A stretch of DNA of 64,000 nt, taken from contig OZ199839.1 in assembly GCA_964304625.1 (NCBI GenBank), positions 9,672,001-9,736,000 of the forward strand, read 5' to 3'. Below are positions 51,061 through 63,000 of this stretch, in pieces. Positions within the stretch are counted from its first letter, which is position 1, and the number at the start of each line of letters is the position of its first letter. The notes beneath the pieces were generated by a model, which saw only the letters and a program-made list of their open reading frames with translations, had not been told where the DNA came from and searched no databases. Origin of the DNA: Kudoa neothunni (lineage: Eukaryota > Cnidaria). Position numbers and translations under genes: made by a program.

Positions 51061-52085
51061 GATTATGTAAACTATTCTAAAACTTTTAAATTTCTCAAAA
51101 AGTCGAGTATGTGGGGATATTAGAGAAGATATCAAGTTATAAAATCGGTTTTCTAATGGCGCATATAACCGAAAATAAAGAAAAAGAACAGAGCGTCACA
51201 CAAATGTTGACAATAAGGCTGGTGCCATACGTTGATTAAGGAAATATTTTATCAATTTTATCTTCATGTCAGCATTTTTTCTTTATTCTATGTTGGAAAA
51301 ATATTTTTCTATGCGAACAAATACAGGTGATTATTTACGTGATATAAAAATCTAATCACAATGGGCGAACGAATGACTTTATTGATATTATCATTTCATT
51401 TGATCATTGTAAATGGTCGAAATTCGCGATTCTTAACCTGTTTAGATTTATAAAATCCTGTAGAGTTCCTAAATAAATCTTGAGATATTTTGGTTTCTAC
51501 AATTTGTCTTTTAATTTATAACATAATTTTTAAATTTATTTTAAACAAATAAAAACATTATTTAATAATAGAGTTGAGATAAAAAATAGACTAATCAAAA
51601 TAACGAATCGACATCTAAAAATATTTAGTATCAGTGAGATTTCTTTTGCTTTTATAGACTAATTCTGTAACCCTCGACATCACATCGTCTAGCTAAGTGA
51701 TACTCGCATACCCATCTTCAATGGAATGTTCGTTATATCTCTTACGTTTGATGTTGATTAATATCGATATATATTACTCTAAAATGAAACTTAAAAAATG
51801 TATAGACATTTCCAGAGCCTTTTTAGGAATAATAGGGCATCGTACGATTGAATGGCATCAAATTGTTGATAGCGATGTTTCTTTGAATAATTTTCATTGC
51901 AGCCGACTTTCTATAAGTCAATTATTTGTTCAATCTCTTTAATATTATAAGACTTTTTGTTAAGGGATCAAAATTCAATTATTTTGTCAACCAATATGGA
52001 TATAAATTGCGACAGTGATTGCCTATCGCGCGATTTCGAAAGTTCATCTAGCTAGCTCTAATAAAATTGTTTATTACTCACATCT
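51061..52085. other. Intergenic, nothing firmly recognised
   Basis: A plus-strand open reading at 51697-51942 has no motif. On the minus strand near 52030, LDELSKSRDR may be the continuing decayed end of the hAT transposase to the right. Confidence 0.45.
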
Positions 52086-52089
52086 AACA

Positions 52090-53010
52090 TAATTACCTAT
52101 TCAGTTCTTAAATCCTCATAAGCTTTAAATATTTCGTTCAAAAGTGGTAAGTTTTTGTAGTCATTAATCATTACTCAACGCAACCTTAACAATAATATTG
52201 AAGTGCTTTAGACTCTCAATAACCTCGACTATGTTAATTCCGCTTCCCTGCATCTGAGAACTAAGGCGGTCGAGAGAATCAAAAATATCAGTAACGAACG
52301 ACTTAATAGGATAAATGTTATCTTTTACAAATATTTTGTATAAAATGATGACGTTCCTTCAAGAAAACAGGAAGCTTCATTCGCATTTCAAAAAATCGAT
52401 TTAACATTTTTCTGCGAGAACCTCACTGTAAATTAGAATGATATAAAAGTATTTCCAATTTAGGTCTCACAATACACAATTCATTAACAATACGCTGATT
52501 TAAAGCATTCTACGCCCATAGTTAACAAAATTTAATCGCGAATTGTAACGAATCTGCCAATTGTTGAGGTATATTTTTTCCAGTTTATACCTATGTAGAA
52601 TAATATGAGTAACAATAAAATAAAATGATCTCATTTTTTCCAAATGCTTCAAAACCAGAATTTTCGTTGTAGTACAGATGATGCTCTGTTTGTGCTAATA
52701 GATGAAGCCGTATCTTACGAACGATTGATAGCCTCCAAAAAATATCTACAAGTTTTATTATATAGACTGTTTTAGTATTTTGTATTCAATGGCCTTCAAA
52801 TAAAAAATTTTTAAAGGATCACATCATTTTTTTTAAATGACGGACGAACACAACTAGGTAGCTTTGGTTTGATACATCGGTCGTCTTGTCCATTTGAAAA
52901 CTATATTTTATTGCATTTGCAATAGTATCAGAAACTCTTTGACACAAATGTCTTGAAATATTTTGTCTAATCTTTTTGTGACGATTTATTTGGAATAAGA
53001 AATTCATATA
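52090..53010 (-). pseudogene. hAT transposase relic (ZBED5/SCAND3-like)
   Basis: Read leftward: SRHLCQRVSDTIANAIKYSF then QMDKTTDVSNQSYLVVFVRH (52819-53007), which matches the hAT block usually written 'LDESTDvsn..qLlvfvRy', with the usual E replaced by K. Further on, near 52215-52310, SFVTDIFDSLDRLSSQMQGS matches the 'ADiF..LN.LN..LQG' block of the same transposases. Frames between the blocks are broken and no terminal repeats were found. An old, inactive copy. Confidence 0.75.
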
Positions 53011-54333
53011 AAATATTTTTGGTGGCTTCCCTCATCTGATGTTTGTTTTCTTCAACTCGGCAGGTTTCACAAGTGTTTTGAAAACATAATACGGATTCTC
53101 TGCCTTTCAATTATGTTTTAAATTTCATATATTTCAGATAATATAGATTTTCCAATATTGGAAATCTAAATCTCGATAAAGCGCGCCTTTTTTTCAAATA
53201 TAACTCGTTTTTTAGTACACGATAAATATCATAATCCTGCAAAATTGAATATTCGCTCACGTTTATATATTCTTTTAGTTTCCAGACATCTGCCTTGAAA
53301 TACTATGTTTTGAATCCTAAAACATGTATTGTGGATGTGTAATACCGTCACATTATGATGTGGAGGTGAATCCATATTTTATTTATTTATTCGTCTAATC
53401 TTTTCCTTTTGTTATTTCAAATTTTATAAGATATATTAAAGCCAAGGATAGTATCATGTCAAAAACAAACAATATAGCATGAATGGTTTGTATGAATTGA
53501 CCCTTTCTATTTAACAAGAATGCGGGGGATTAGAAAAGTGAGAAAAGATGAGAATTTATCGGACGTGATCAGTACAAATTTATTGTAAAATTCAAATGCT
53601 TTTACAATTACAAAATTCTTAGATTAAATTTATGTTTATGATTTAGAAAAACATTATATTCCCAATCTCTTCATTAAGGTTCCATTGTAGTTTAGTTTTA
53701 CCGAATTTTTGAAAATTAAAACTCATGGATTATGAGATTAAAATCCAAAAAATTAGTACTCAGTTACGAGACACAAGCTAATGCTATATTTAAAACACAT
53801 AGATAATATAAGTTTCAAAAAACTATTAAGAGTTAATTTCTTATTACAACTGCTAAAAATTGCCTCATTTTAAAAAATAATCAGTAATTATTGGTTGAGA
53901 AACCTTAAATTACGAAGAATCGAGTTACGAATTATTGGCATCTAAATATGGTTAAATTATTAACTCCAACTATTTATCACGTATTTATTAATATTTTTTG
54001 TCTTAAAAATTATTCGTTCGCAAAATTAATGTTTACTAATATAATTTTTTATTACTTCAACAATTATTCGGGAATTTCAACTTTACGGAATCAGTTCAAA
54101 AGAATAGTTACATTGGAAAATATTGAAGGAGTAAATAACATAAAATATAGAACGCTTCATCGTATAGGTATGAAATTTTTGAAAAATATGTTTTTTACCT
54201 TAAATTTAACCCAGTCACTTTGGAGATGTTTGGCAAATTTTGGTTTTAGGAATGATATATTTATTGTAATAAAAATTCAAAATTTATGAAAAATACATTA
54301 AACAATTTAACTGATCGAAACTTCCGATGTATA
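53011..54333. other. AT-rich intergenic stretch
   Basis: A 113-codon open reading at 53948-54289 is rich in Phe, Ile and Asn codons typical of chance ORFs in AT-rich DNA. I see nothing else that can be supported. Confidence 0.5.
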
Positions 54334-54605
54334 TGTTACAGGCAATGTATAGAATGCCTAGGCAAAGTGTAAAATACATGCGTTCTTACATACTCTACCT
54401 AGGCATTCTATACAATGACTAGTTCTACTTCAGGCGATGTATAAAAAATTAATTCCCACCCAAAAGATGTTCGAGTCGTCATTTTCACGTGATAATAGTC
54501 CTTGGGATTAGGTGACGCTACGTAAGCTTGTGCTCACTGCTGTGTGTTTGCAAAAAATGACCGGAGAAAATTCAAATGTAGCATTTGAAAAAGAATCTTG
54601 TTTGA

Positions 54606-55760
54606 TTGAAATGGGAGAACTTTTCCTTACAGAGCTATCAAAAATGCGAACCTACTGGTGCTAAAAATTGTGTTTTCCTTACCGACGCCAGTTATTTCCT
54701 TACCGACGCCAGTTATGAACGACTAGTGAATAATGTGATAAGAGCAAAGTTAACAACAAAGAAAGCACCACGGGATTATTGGCTTCTGAAAACGCTACGA
54801 TGTGATGACGATAGAAAAAAAAGCAAGTTGTTCTATCCTGTCAACGAAAGGGTCCGTTCTATTCAGTTTTACGTCAGTGATTCTGAATTATTTGATGTTA
54901 TTCATGACGCTCATGTAGCTATTGGACATGGAGGACGAGATAGAATATTAAAGGAGCTTCGACCAAAATTTAAAAACATTACCCGTCGTGATATTGAATT
55001 GTACATTCAATTTTGCCAGGCATGCCAGAAGAAACAAAAAGGCATGAAGAAAGGCATTGTAATGAAACCGATGGTATTTTCAGATTTCAATTCCCGCTGT
55101 CAGGTGGATCTAATTGATTTCCAATCCCATCCTGATAAAGAATACAAATTTATAATGGTATATCAAGATCATCTTACTAAGTTTGTTGTTTTACGGGCTA
55201 TTAATTCAAAAACAGCTGAAGAAGTAGCGTTTAATTTAATAGACATATTCACATTACTGGGAGTTCCATCGGTATTGCAGTCAGATAACGGTCGAGAATT
55301 TGCCAATAAGGTAATCACAAACCTGAAGAAATACTGGCCGACATTGAAGATTGTTCATGGAAAGCCGCGACATTCTCAAATTCAGGGTATTGTTGAGCTA
55401 GCTAACCAAGATATCGAAAACATGTTTACTACTAGGATGCAAGACGAAAAAACCAACAAATGGAGTGAAGGAATACGTTTCGTCAAACCTATGAAAAATA
55501 GAGCTTTCCATTCCGGGATTCAAAGAACACCTTACGAAGCTCACTTTGGCTGCAAAGTTAAAGTTGGTCTCACTACGTCTTCCATACCTCAAGATGTTTT
55601 AGTCGGTATACACACTAAAGAAGAATTAGAAATAATGATTGAAAATATGCACACAATAGAGCTAGAAGATGTGAACCATGTGACCGAAGAAATGAGCGTT
55701 ACTCCACAGAACCCTGTTGAGATTTCTGAATACGAAATGGAAAAAACAATGCTACAATGA
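54606..55760 (+). CDS. Integrase-type transposase (KRBA2/SCAND3-like), catalytic part
   Basis: 384 codons. A zinc-binding HHCC motif (H103, H108, C137, C140, around HVAIGHGGRD and CQAC) precedes an integrase core with the acidic triad in QVDLIDF (D168), LQSDNGREF (D227) and GIVELANQ (E264), a D-36-E spacing. The protein family is the 'KRAB-A domain-containing protein 2-like' integrase found widely in invertebrate genomes. An ATG at 54557 opens a different frame (MTGENSNVAFEKESCLIEMG) that may be the original N-terminus, which would mean a frame change near 54640. A 21-base tandem duplication at about 54675-54716 gives FLTDASYFLTDASY. The core looks intact, so this copy may be young. Confidence 0.8.
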   Translation: MKWENFSLQSYQKCEPTGAKNCVFLTDASYFLTDASYERLVNNVIRAKLTTKKAPRDYWLLKTLRCDDDRKKSKLFYPVNERVRSIQFYVSDSELFDVIHDAHVAIGHGGRDRILKELRPKFKNITRRDIELYIQFCQACQKKQKGMKKGIVMKPMVFSDFNSRCQVDLIDFQSHPDKEYKFIMVYQDHLTKFVVLRAINSKTAEEVAFNLIDIFTLLGVPSVLQSDNGREFANKVITNLKKYWPTLKIVHGKPRHSQIQGIVELANQDIENMFTTRMQDEKTNKWSEGIRFVKPMKNRAFHSGIQRTPYEAHFGCKVKVGLTTSSIPQDVLVGIHTKEELEIMIENMHTIELEDVNHVTEEMSVTPQNPVEISEYEMEKTMLQ

Positions 55761-56085
55761 AGAGATGTGTACTCAAGAATCTGAAAATTCTTCCGTGTGT
55801 TGTGTGTGCTTAAAAGCAAGTACTGGTGCACATACTTGCATTAAGTGTGGCCGAAGCGTCCATATAATCTGTGGGGAAACTCTAAAAGACGACAATGGTG
55901 AAACAATTGAAGGTTATGATGTTGGTATCTGCTGCACTATTTGTTTTAACATTGAAAATGCGGAAAAACATAAGAAGCTGTCTATGTTGAGCCTAGAGAT
56001 TCAAGCAAAAAAAAATGAAAATGACTTCGGACAAAAATTTTTCTCCTGCATCTTTGGGCGATACTGTGCGCATTCCTATTCCTGA
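55717..56085 (+). pseudogene. C-terminal zinc-finger part of the same transposase, other frame
   Basis: CCVCLKASTGAHTCIKCGRS then VHIICGE and GICCTICFN form a cysteine/histidine module like the one that ends KRBA2/SCAND3-type proteins. It overlaps the end of the integrase frame but lies in another frame, so one frame change separates them here. Confidence 0.65.
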
Positions 56086-56958
56086 TGTGGACAAGGGATG
56101 TGGTGACCCGCGAAATGTGTTAGCGGTGGTAATGGACCTTACGGAAGATGGTTTTTACCGACTTGGAACTAATTAAGGAAGATTAAAGCAGCTATACGCA
56201 AGATCACAATTTAGCATTTGTCAAAAGCGATTTAAAAATTGTTGATGTCCCTGACCACGAAATACCTCTTCGCTCTGCTGCTACTTCTCAATCTACAGGA
56301 AGTGGTCAAGGATTTTTAAGGTGTGTGTGTGTAAAACTAAGTGCCAAAATAACAAATGCCTTTGCCTCAAGAAGAATTTAGAATGCAATTCAAAATGCCA
56401 TTCTAGTCTTCCTTGTAATAAATAATGTTATTGTTGTGCATCGTTTGTGATTTTTCTGAAGGTTAATTTCGATTTCTTTTTGCGCTTCATTTTTTATTAT
56501 TAACCATTTTTGACGAATATCTTTTTAAATTTGCATATTTGCACATTGTCTGAAGTAGAACTAGTCATTGTATAGAATGCCAAGGTAGAGTATGTAAGAA
56601 CGCATGTATTATACGCATTGCCTAGGCATTCTATATATTGCCTGAATTTCATACATTGCCGGTAACATATATATTTTCTTTACAACATATTTTCTTTGAA
56701 AAAATAAAATAAAACAGTGGAATCTCTGCAGGATAATATTAATAAATCCTCTATCCAGAAATACAAGAGTGGACAACAATAATATGGTTTCGATGTCTAG
56801 CATTCGACAATAATCTTATTTGAAAAGTTATTATATTTTATGATCCCAATTTAAAAAATGACTCTAACCAAATAAAATATGATGTGTGCTGCGACTTGAA
56901 AAATTGGTAATAATCATTGTGAGAAGAATAAAAATATTTCCCCAAAATTTCTTATTAA

Positions 56959-59172
56959 TCCATTCGTGCCAGATGTCCCGGTGCAGGGGACAGCAACTTG
57001 TCTCTAATTCTGAAACTTACTTAAGCGAAATTTTGTAATGTGATAAATATCGGTATAATATATAAAGTAGTTGCTTTTATTAACAGATTTCACAATTATT
57101 ACTAAACATTATAATCATTAAATTAGGCATTTAATTTAGAAATTCCATACCACTGTAGCATTCAAAAGAATTTGAACGTAACATTTAGACTTTTCATGAT
57201 TTACAAAAATAAAAATTTGACGTTATGTAAATAATCAATTTCATTAAATAGATAGATTTACAAACGAATCAGGCGCATGATTTTTGAAATAACACAATGT
57301 TTAACACGTGTCCGTATACCGGACATCCGGCATTCATGGACTGGATTTGGATACACCACAATGGATAATGACATTCGGATTAAAAATGATGAAAATGAAA
57401 ACGAACTATCAGAAACCATCGTTCTACCTGATGATGACATATCTGAATCAGACACGAATTTTGATGACAATCCAGTGATTATATCATCAAATATGAAAAG
57501 AGAAAAATGCGTGTCATCAAATGATTCCGACAATGAAATTAATTCAGAAATAAAATTTAAAAAATCCTTGAGCAACATAGGTTTGCCACAGGAATCATCC
57601 AATGATAATGATCATTTTGAAAATCTAAGTGGGTTAATTTATCCCATAGATTATTTTAATAGATTATTCGATAATAAACCGCTTGAATTGATTGTTGTCG
57701 AATCAAATCGATACACAATCCAGAATAATTCAAACTTTAGAACCTCTATTCCAGAAATCAAAAGCTACCTTGGAGTTCTGATCTTGTGGGGATTGTTCGA
57801 ATGCCCCGTTACAGATGTTATTGGTCTAAATAATTTAATTATTCCCCCATTTCTGATGTCTTTTCGAGAGATAGATTCGAGCAGATATAAAAATATTTAC
57901 ATTTTAACGACAACGCAAATATTACAAATGATCAATCTTCTCGATGCTTCGATCGATTTGCATAAATTCGACCCTTTTTGGAATATTTGAGAATGTCGTT
58001 TTTAAAAATCAATTCTGGAACTGTCAATTCGGTGGACGAACAGGTGATTCCATTCAAGGGTAAATGTAGAGAAAAATAATATATCCCAATTAAACCTACA
58101 AAATGGGTGTTTAAAGTCTTTGCATTATGTGGAAGAAATAGGATTGTTTTTAACTTTAGTTTTTATGACGACAGACCTCCTAAGGTCGTTGAGACTTGTG
58201 GCTTAAGTTCTGGAGATTATGTGATCAAGTTATGTGAGCATCTTCCTAGAAACTGAAATTTTCTAGTGTACTTTGATAATTGGTTTACGTCATTCAAGAT
58301 GCAAATAATGTTGAAAAAAGAAGAATTTATTCTGTGGGAACCATCCGGAATAATCGAATTAAAGGATGTCCATTGCTTCCAAAAAAGTGTTAATGAAGGA
58401 AGAACGTGTTGCTTTTGATTTTGTCCAAAGTTCGAATAAAAGTTTAATGTTGACTCGATAGTACGATGGTTCAGTCGTGACGTTATCATTAACTCATTCT
58501 GCCATTGAACCTTTAACAAATTTTTTTAGATTTGATAAGCGCCAAAAGAAGCGAGTTAAAGTAAATAGTCCAGCTGCCGTATCAGAATACAACAAGAAAA
58601 TGTGAAGTGTTGACCTGTCTGACATGTTAATGTCACTTTATATGTTGAGTCACAAATGCAGAAAATTCTATATGCGAATTTTTTGGGGGTATCAATACAG
58701 CAATAACTAATTCATGGTCGTTATTCGGATGACAGTGCAAAATGCGCAATACATCAAAAGCGGAAACTCTTGATCTGCTATCCCTTACATACTCATTTTG
58801 TGAATCACTGATATAAAAATCAATTATCCAAACAAACTCATAAACGAGGCCGTCCAAATATGGATTTCACTCCAAACAGAACTAACGAAAACATAAAATT
58901 ACCAAGGAAAAATACATTTCATTATCCGATCAAATAAGATTTGATAATATAGGTCACCTGTCTGAAGTATCTTCATTTCCAAGAAGATGTAAAATTTGCG
59001 GAAGAAAAACCCAAGTGGTATACTTGAAATGTGATGCTTCAAGGTGTCTTGTGAACGGTAGGAATTGTTTCTACATTTATCATAATATATAATTTATATT
59101 TTATTAATTATTTTTTGTTCTTTATGCGATTCCGTTCGAATTCTACCATGCGCACAAATTCCGGTCCACGGA
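56959..59172 (+). mobile_element. piggyBac element, copy 5 (a different lineage)
   Basis: TTAA at 56955-56958 and 59173-59176 bound a 2.2 kb stretch whose ends (TCCATTCGTGCCAGATG and, mirrored, TCCGTGGACCGGAATTT) match only loosely, so the boundaries are tentative. The encoded protein is not close to that of copies 1 and 2. Confidence 0.65.
57361..59060 (+). pseudogene. piggyBac transposase remnant (copy 5)
   Basis: ATG at 57361 opens an acidic N-terminus and the DDE_Tnp_1_7-type start (YFNRLFDNKPLELIVVESNR, SYLGVLILWGLFECP) to 57990. After a frame change near 58000 the core continues with SVDEQVIPFKG (about 58029), YFDNWFTSFKM (about 58260) and SVDLSDMLMS (about 58600), the three blocks with the catalytic acids. 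A cysteine-rich tail follows near 58990-59060 (RCKICGRKTQ, KCDASRC). Several frame changes and stops between the blocks make it inactive as it stands. Confidence 0.8.
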
Positions 59173-60039
59173 TTAACGTTTAATATCCCTTTTTATGAAA
59201 TGTTAAAAAGTATTTTTAGAAAATAAATATCGTTTTTATATTAAATTAACTTATTTAAATTTATATATTTTTTTCATCGATACATAAAAATTCAAGCGTG
59301 AAAGAATTAAAGTAACGTTTGCTACCTGTGAAAATCACTTTCAGGAATAAAAAAATGAGTTCAATCGTTTATGTTTATGATCGGAGAAGCTATACTTTAC
59401 TGGTAGCGTTGAATTTTTTCTACGAGACTATTATGGTTAAAATAATTGTTTCTTATACCGATCTTCCGAATAAAAATAAAGTCAGGTGTAATTGACATTC
59501 GATAGCTTTTTAAAAAACCTTATCGGTATGTTTCTACACGATATTACTGTGTAGCAGATTTCGCATGTTTAAGGTAATATTCTTCCGAGAGAATCGGTAA
59601 ACATTAAAATATATACATAACATGTACAAACATCAAATACTTAAACCCCAAAATTGGCAAAAAAGCTGTTTTTGGCTATTGCTTGTATAAACAAATGCAT
59701 ATTATGATAATAATTAATTATTCATAATAAAGTTAACGCCGATTGTAATAGAATGAATGAACGAGGAATTAGTTAGGGTACATTCAATGGTCAACACCTT
59801 AATGCCACAGGCGGATTATGATTTCGAAATATTTATTAAATATCTACTTTATTTTGCTCAAGTGAAAAACGTATAAATGAAAAAACACCTCTATTAATAG
59901 GTATTGAAATTGTTAAAAACAGATAAATTTTATCATAAGAAATTAATGGATAATACTAGGTTGTAAGATAATATTTTGTATTTTCGGGTTTATATGGTTA
60001 ATATCACTCGTTGAATTTATCAATTTCGGTAAAAAAATA
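59173..60039. other. Upstream region of paralog 6
   Basis: From about 59730 it resembles the DNA upstream of paralog 5 (attgtaatagaatg at 59744 against 38643; 'caccttaat' shared). The part before that shows nothing recognised. Confidence 0.6.
59996..60015 (+). promoter_or_regulatory. Conserved upstream block, paralog 6
   Basis: GGTTAATATCACTCGTTGAA, ending about 25 bases before the ATG at 60040. Shared with the other paralogs. Confidence 0.4.
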
Positions 60040-63000
60040 ATGACGATAAATGTCTCACTCATATTGATCTTAATTTCCACAAGTAATGAATGAATAATTA
60101 TTTTTGTAAAATTTAATTTTCATTAGTTATACACTCGGATATTTGTTCTACAGTAGATATTGATAACAATATATTGAAATTAAGCTTTTTGGGTGATGAG
60201 AATAAATATAGAATATCTTTAGCAGGGTACAGTATTGAAAACAGTCACAGGAAATGTTCACTTCAATATTATGATACCACAACACCATCAATTAAAGTTA
60301 GTCCTGTTTGTACTAGTATCGCAAACGCTAAACAAGATAACGATTTGAATATTTGCATTATTGATTGTAAACAGGTCGAATTAAAATTAGATGAGAGCGA
60401 ATTTAAGAAAATTAAATATATAAAATGGTGCCAGGGGAAGGATGATAAAGCTTTAAAGACATGCACTAATAAAAAAGTTTATAAACTCAAAGGTAATATA
60501 TGAATTCTATTTTTGTTATAAAAAATTAATTAGATATCTATCTGAAAAGTATAATATCTGTAACAAAGTTAAACGACGAATTTACTGTAACGATTCAGAC
60601 AAAAATAAACGGTGAGATCTCCGCCATCATGAATGGTAGTCAGGAATCTACTGTAGAGTTAAAGAATAATTTTCATGAACAAAGTACAATTACACTTAAA
60701 GCAAAGCCTGAAACGGCAACATATTTTATTAATTTTAATGAAAAAGCCCCCAAAGTGCTTTTAAACTCTAAAAAACCTTCTCAGGATTGGTTTATTGCAA
60801 CTGGATCAAAGCATATAGATGACTCAAAATATTATTATACAATAACACTTGAAAACCCAGAACCTTCTAAGATTTGCTACTTTGGAATAAAAGAAATTAA
60901 TGAATCTCACTTTACTTCAAACTGTTCAATCTACAATAAGGCTGGACCATGTTTTCAGCCTTGTTTCAGGGCGACGTTATTCCATGGATCAAATTTGAAT
61001 TTCGCCCAAATTATGATAAAATCCTATGAAAAATCGGCATCTAAAGAGTTTATTCAAACCATCGAATGTATTAAATCATAATTCATATGTTTTTGATTAT
61101 TTTTTAGTTGATACTCCTAAAGCCACTGTTACTGCTGATAAAAATCAAGCTACTGTCAATTTAAGCAATCTAAATAAAAACGTAAAATCTGACTCTGGAG
61201 TCACTTCCGCAGCAATATCAGAAATTAAACTAATAAAAAAATACCTAGGGATTTTAGCTGTTGGTAAAAATCCAACGTGCAGTGACTCTGAAGGATGTCA
61301 TAGTTTTGGTTCAAAAACTGTGACAAAACTGGACCTGTTAACAGAATATATTATAAAAGTGAAAATAACTGGACTTACTACCGTTGATTCTCCCGAAGTT
61401 AGCCATTACCACAGATACATATATTTTAAAACAAAGGGTAAAATTAATTAATAAATATTTTCTTTAATGTTAACAGGGGATCAATTTGACGCATCTAAAA
61501 CCATTACAGCAGTGACTGTCTCAGGCCACCATACAAAGTTAAGCGTCAAACCAACTCTTTTCCCCTCTGGGCAAAACTTAAATGCAAAATGTGAACTCTA
61601 TTACTCAGTTGGGAATGAGGCTTCAAAATATCCAGCTACATGCCATATAAATGATATTAACAAATTTTGTTTGGATGTGTGCACCAACACTTTCATTATT
61701 GTTAACCTGGATCCTAAAACGAGCTACAAAATAACAGTATGCTCCAAAGGATATACTTGCGAACAAAGTAGTACAGGAACAGAAAGTAATTTGTAGATTT
61801 TTGAATAAAATTTATTAATACATAAAGCCGGAGAAGAAAAATTCACAATTTCTAAAACTGACTCAAATGCAGAAAAAAAGATTGTTGCTACTATGACTGC
61901 ATCAACGGATGCAACTTTAGGAGATTCGTGGGTTTATATACTATTAGAAAAATCCTCGAAGAAAATAATCATTGATTGTTTAAATGGTTCTTGTGACCCT
62001 GCTATAACAACTACACGGGGCTCTCCCCAACTAGATATTTCTGAGGATACTATAAACGCAGAAATTGAATACGAAATAGTTGTGATAAATATTGATAAAA
62101 GCACACCTGTGAATCAGGATATAACAAGTTATAATTACTTAAATTATTAAAATTAAATGATTGTAGGAAGCATTGAGGGAAGTACAGATAAAATGATTTT
62201 AAGGTACAACAAATCAGAAAGTAAGCATAAAATTATATTTAAAGACAGCCCTTCAGTGGCCAATGAAAAACAATGCAAAATAAAAAAGTCCAAAAATGAT
62301 TTATTGGGTTATGAAGATGCCGGTGAAAATAACACAGAACTTCAAAAAAAATGTGGCACACTAAGTGTAGAATCCACTATTAGTCTTAATAATGACCATA
62401 AGCTTAATTATATTTCTTACACTTATCAATATTCCCAGGAAATAATTGAGACATCACCTTTGGAAAATTCAGAATCAGCGAAAGAAGGAACTCAAGGAAA
62501 AAATGCAAAATCACCTGAACCATCAGAACAAATAAAAAGAACGGTCACATACCCAAAAGGGAAAGTTTATTCATATTTCATAGGTAATTTTCAATTGATA
62601 TAAAAATATAATTTTTTTAAGATGAATACGAGGAAATAACGTACATTGCATCACTTGATGCTGACCGAATAAAATTGGGATCGAATAAATGTTCGTTAAA
62701 ATGCAAAGCATACAAAGACGATCAAAACTCAAACACAATAGCACAAAATGGAGTTAATACATGCTCTAATTTTGAGAGCTACTCAATTCAATTCGATGAG
62801 TTGGTTAAAGATTATCATATTCGCTGCCCAAAACATTTCGATTTTCACTATTTTTATGACAATGAATTTGTTAAGAATAATGCACCGGTTTTTAGTAGAT
62901 TTTACTACGAATTAACTAATGATGAAGCTAAGAAGAGACTTTCAGTAAAATTGGTAAATGAAGAGCCGTCTGAGATATGTACGTTTGAATGGTTGGACGC

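Larger units (their letters stand above)
54334..56669 (+). mobile_element. Ginger/KRBA2-like DNA transposon with terminal inverted repeats
   Basis: 2,336 bases beginning TGTTACAGGCAATGTAT and ending ATACATTGCCGGTAACA, flanked by TATA on both sides (54330-54333 and 56670-56673). Terminal inverted repeats run for roughly 100 bases. Each contains an internal hairpin; the left arms are TATAGAATGCCTAGG (54348-54362) and its exact reverse complement (54398-54412). It encodes an integrase-type transposase. TGT...ACA ends, a 4-bp target duplication and an integrase of this type fit Ginger-like cut-and-paste elements. Confidence 0.85.

Noticed and set aside
50821-51135. 104-codon minus-strand reading over the end of repeat X
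   Set aside because: Runs through the perfect hairpin and a non-conserved part of the repeat; likely chance.
51697-51942. 81-codon plus-strand reading
   Set aside because: Lies opposite the probable decayed end of a hAT transposase; no motif of its own.
53948-54289. 113-codon open reading
   Set aside because: Composition typical of chance ORFs in AT-rich DNA, no motif, no repeat elsewhere in the window.
54606-55760. Reading the integrase as part of a retrovirus-like element
   Set aside because: No reverse transcriptase, protease or gag-like region and no long terminal repeats. Terminal inverted repeats and a 4-bp TATA duplication mark it as a DNA transposon.
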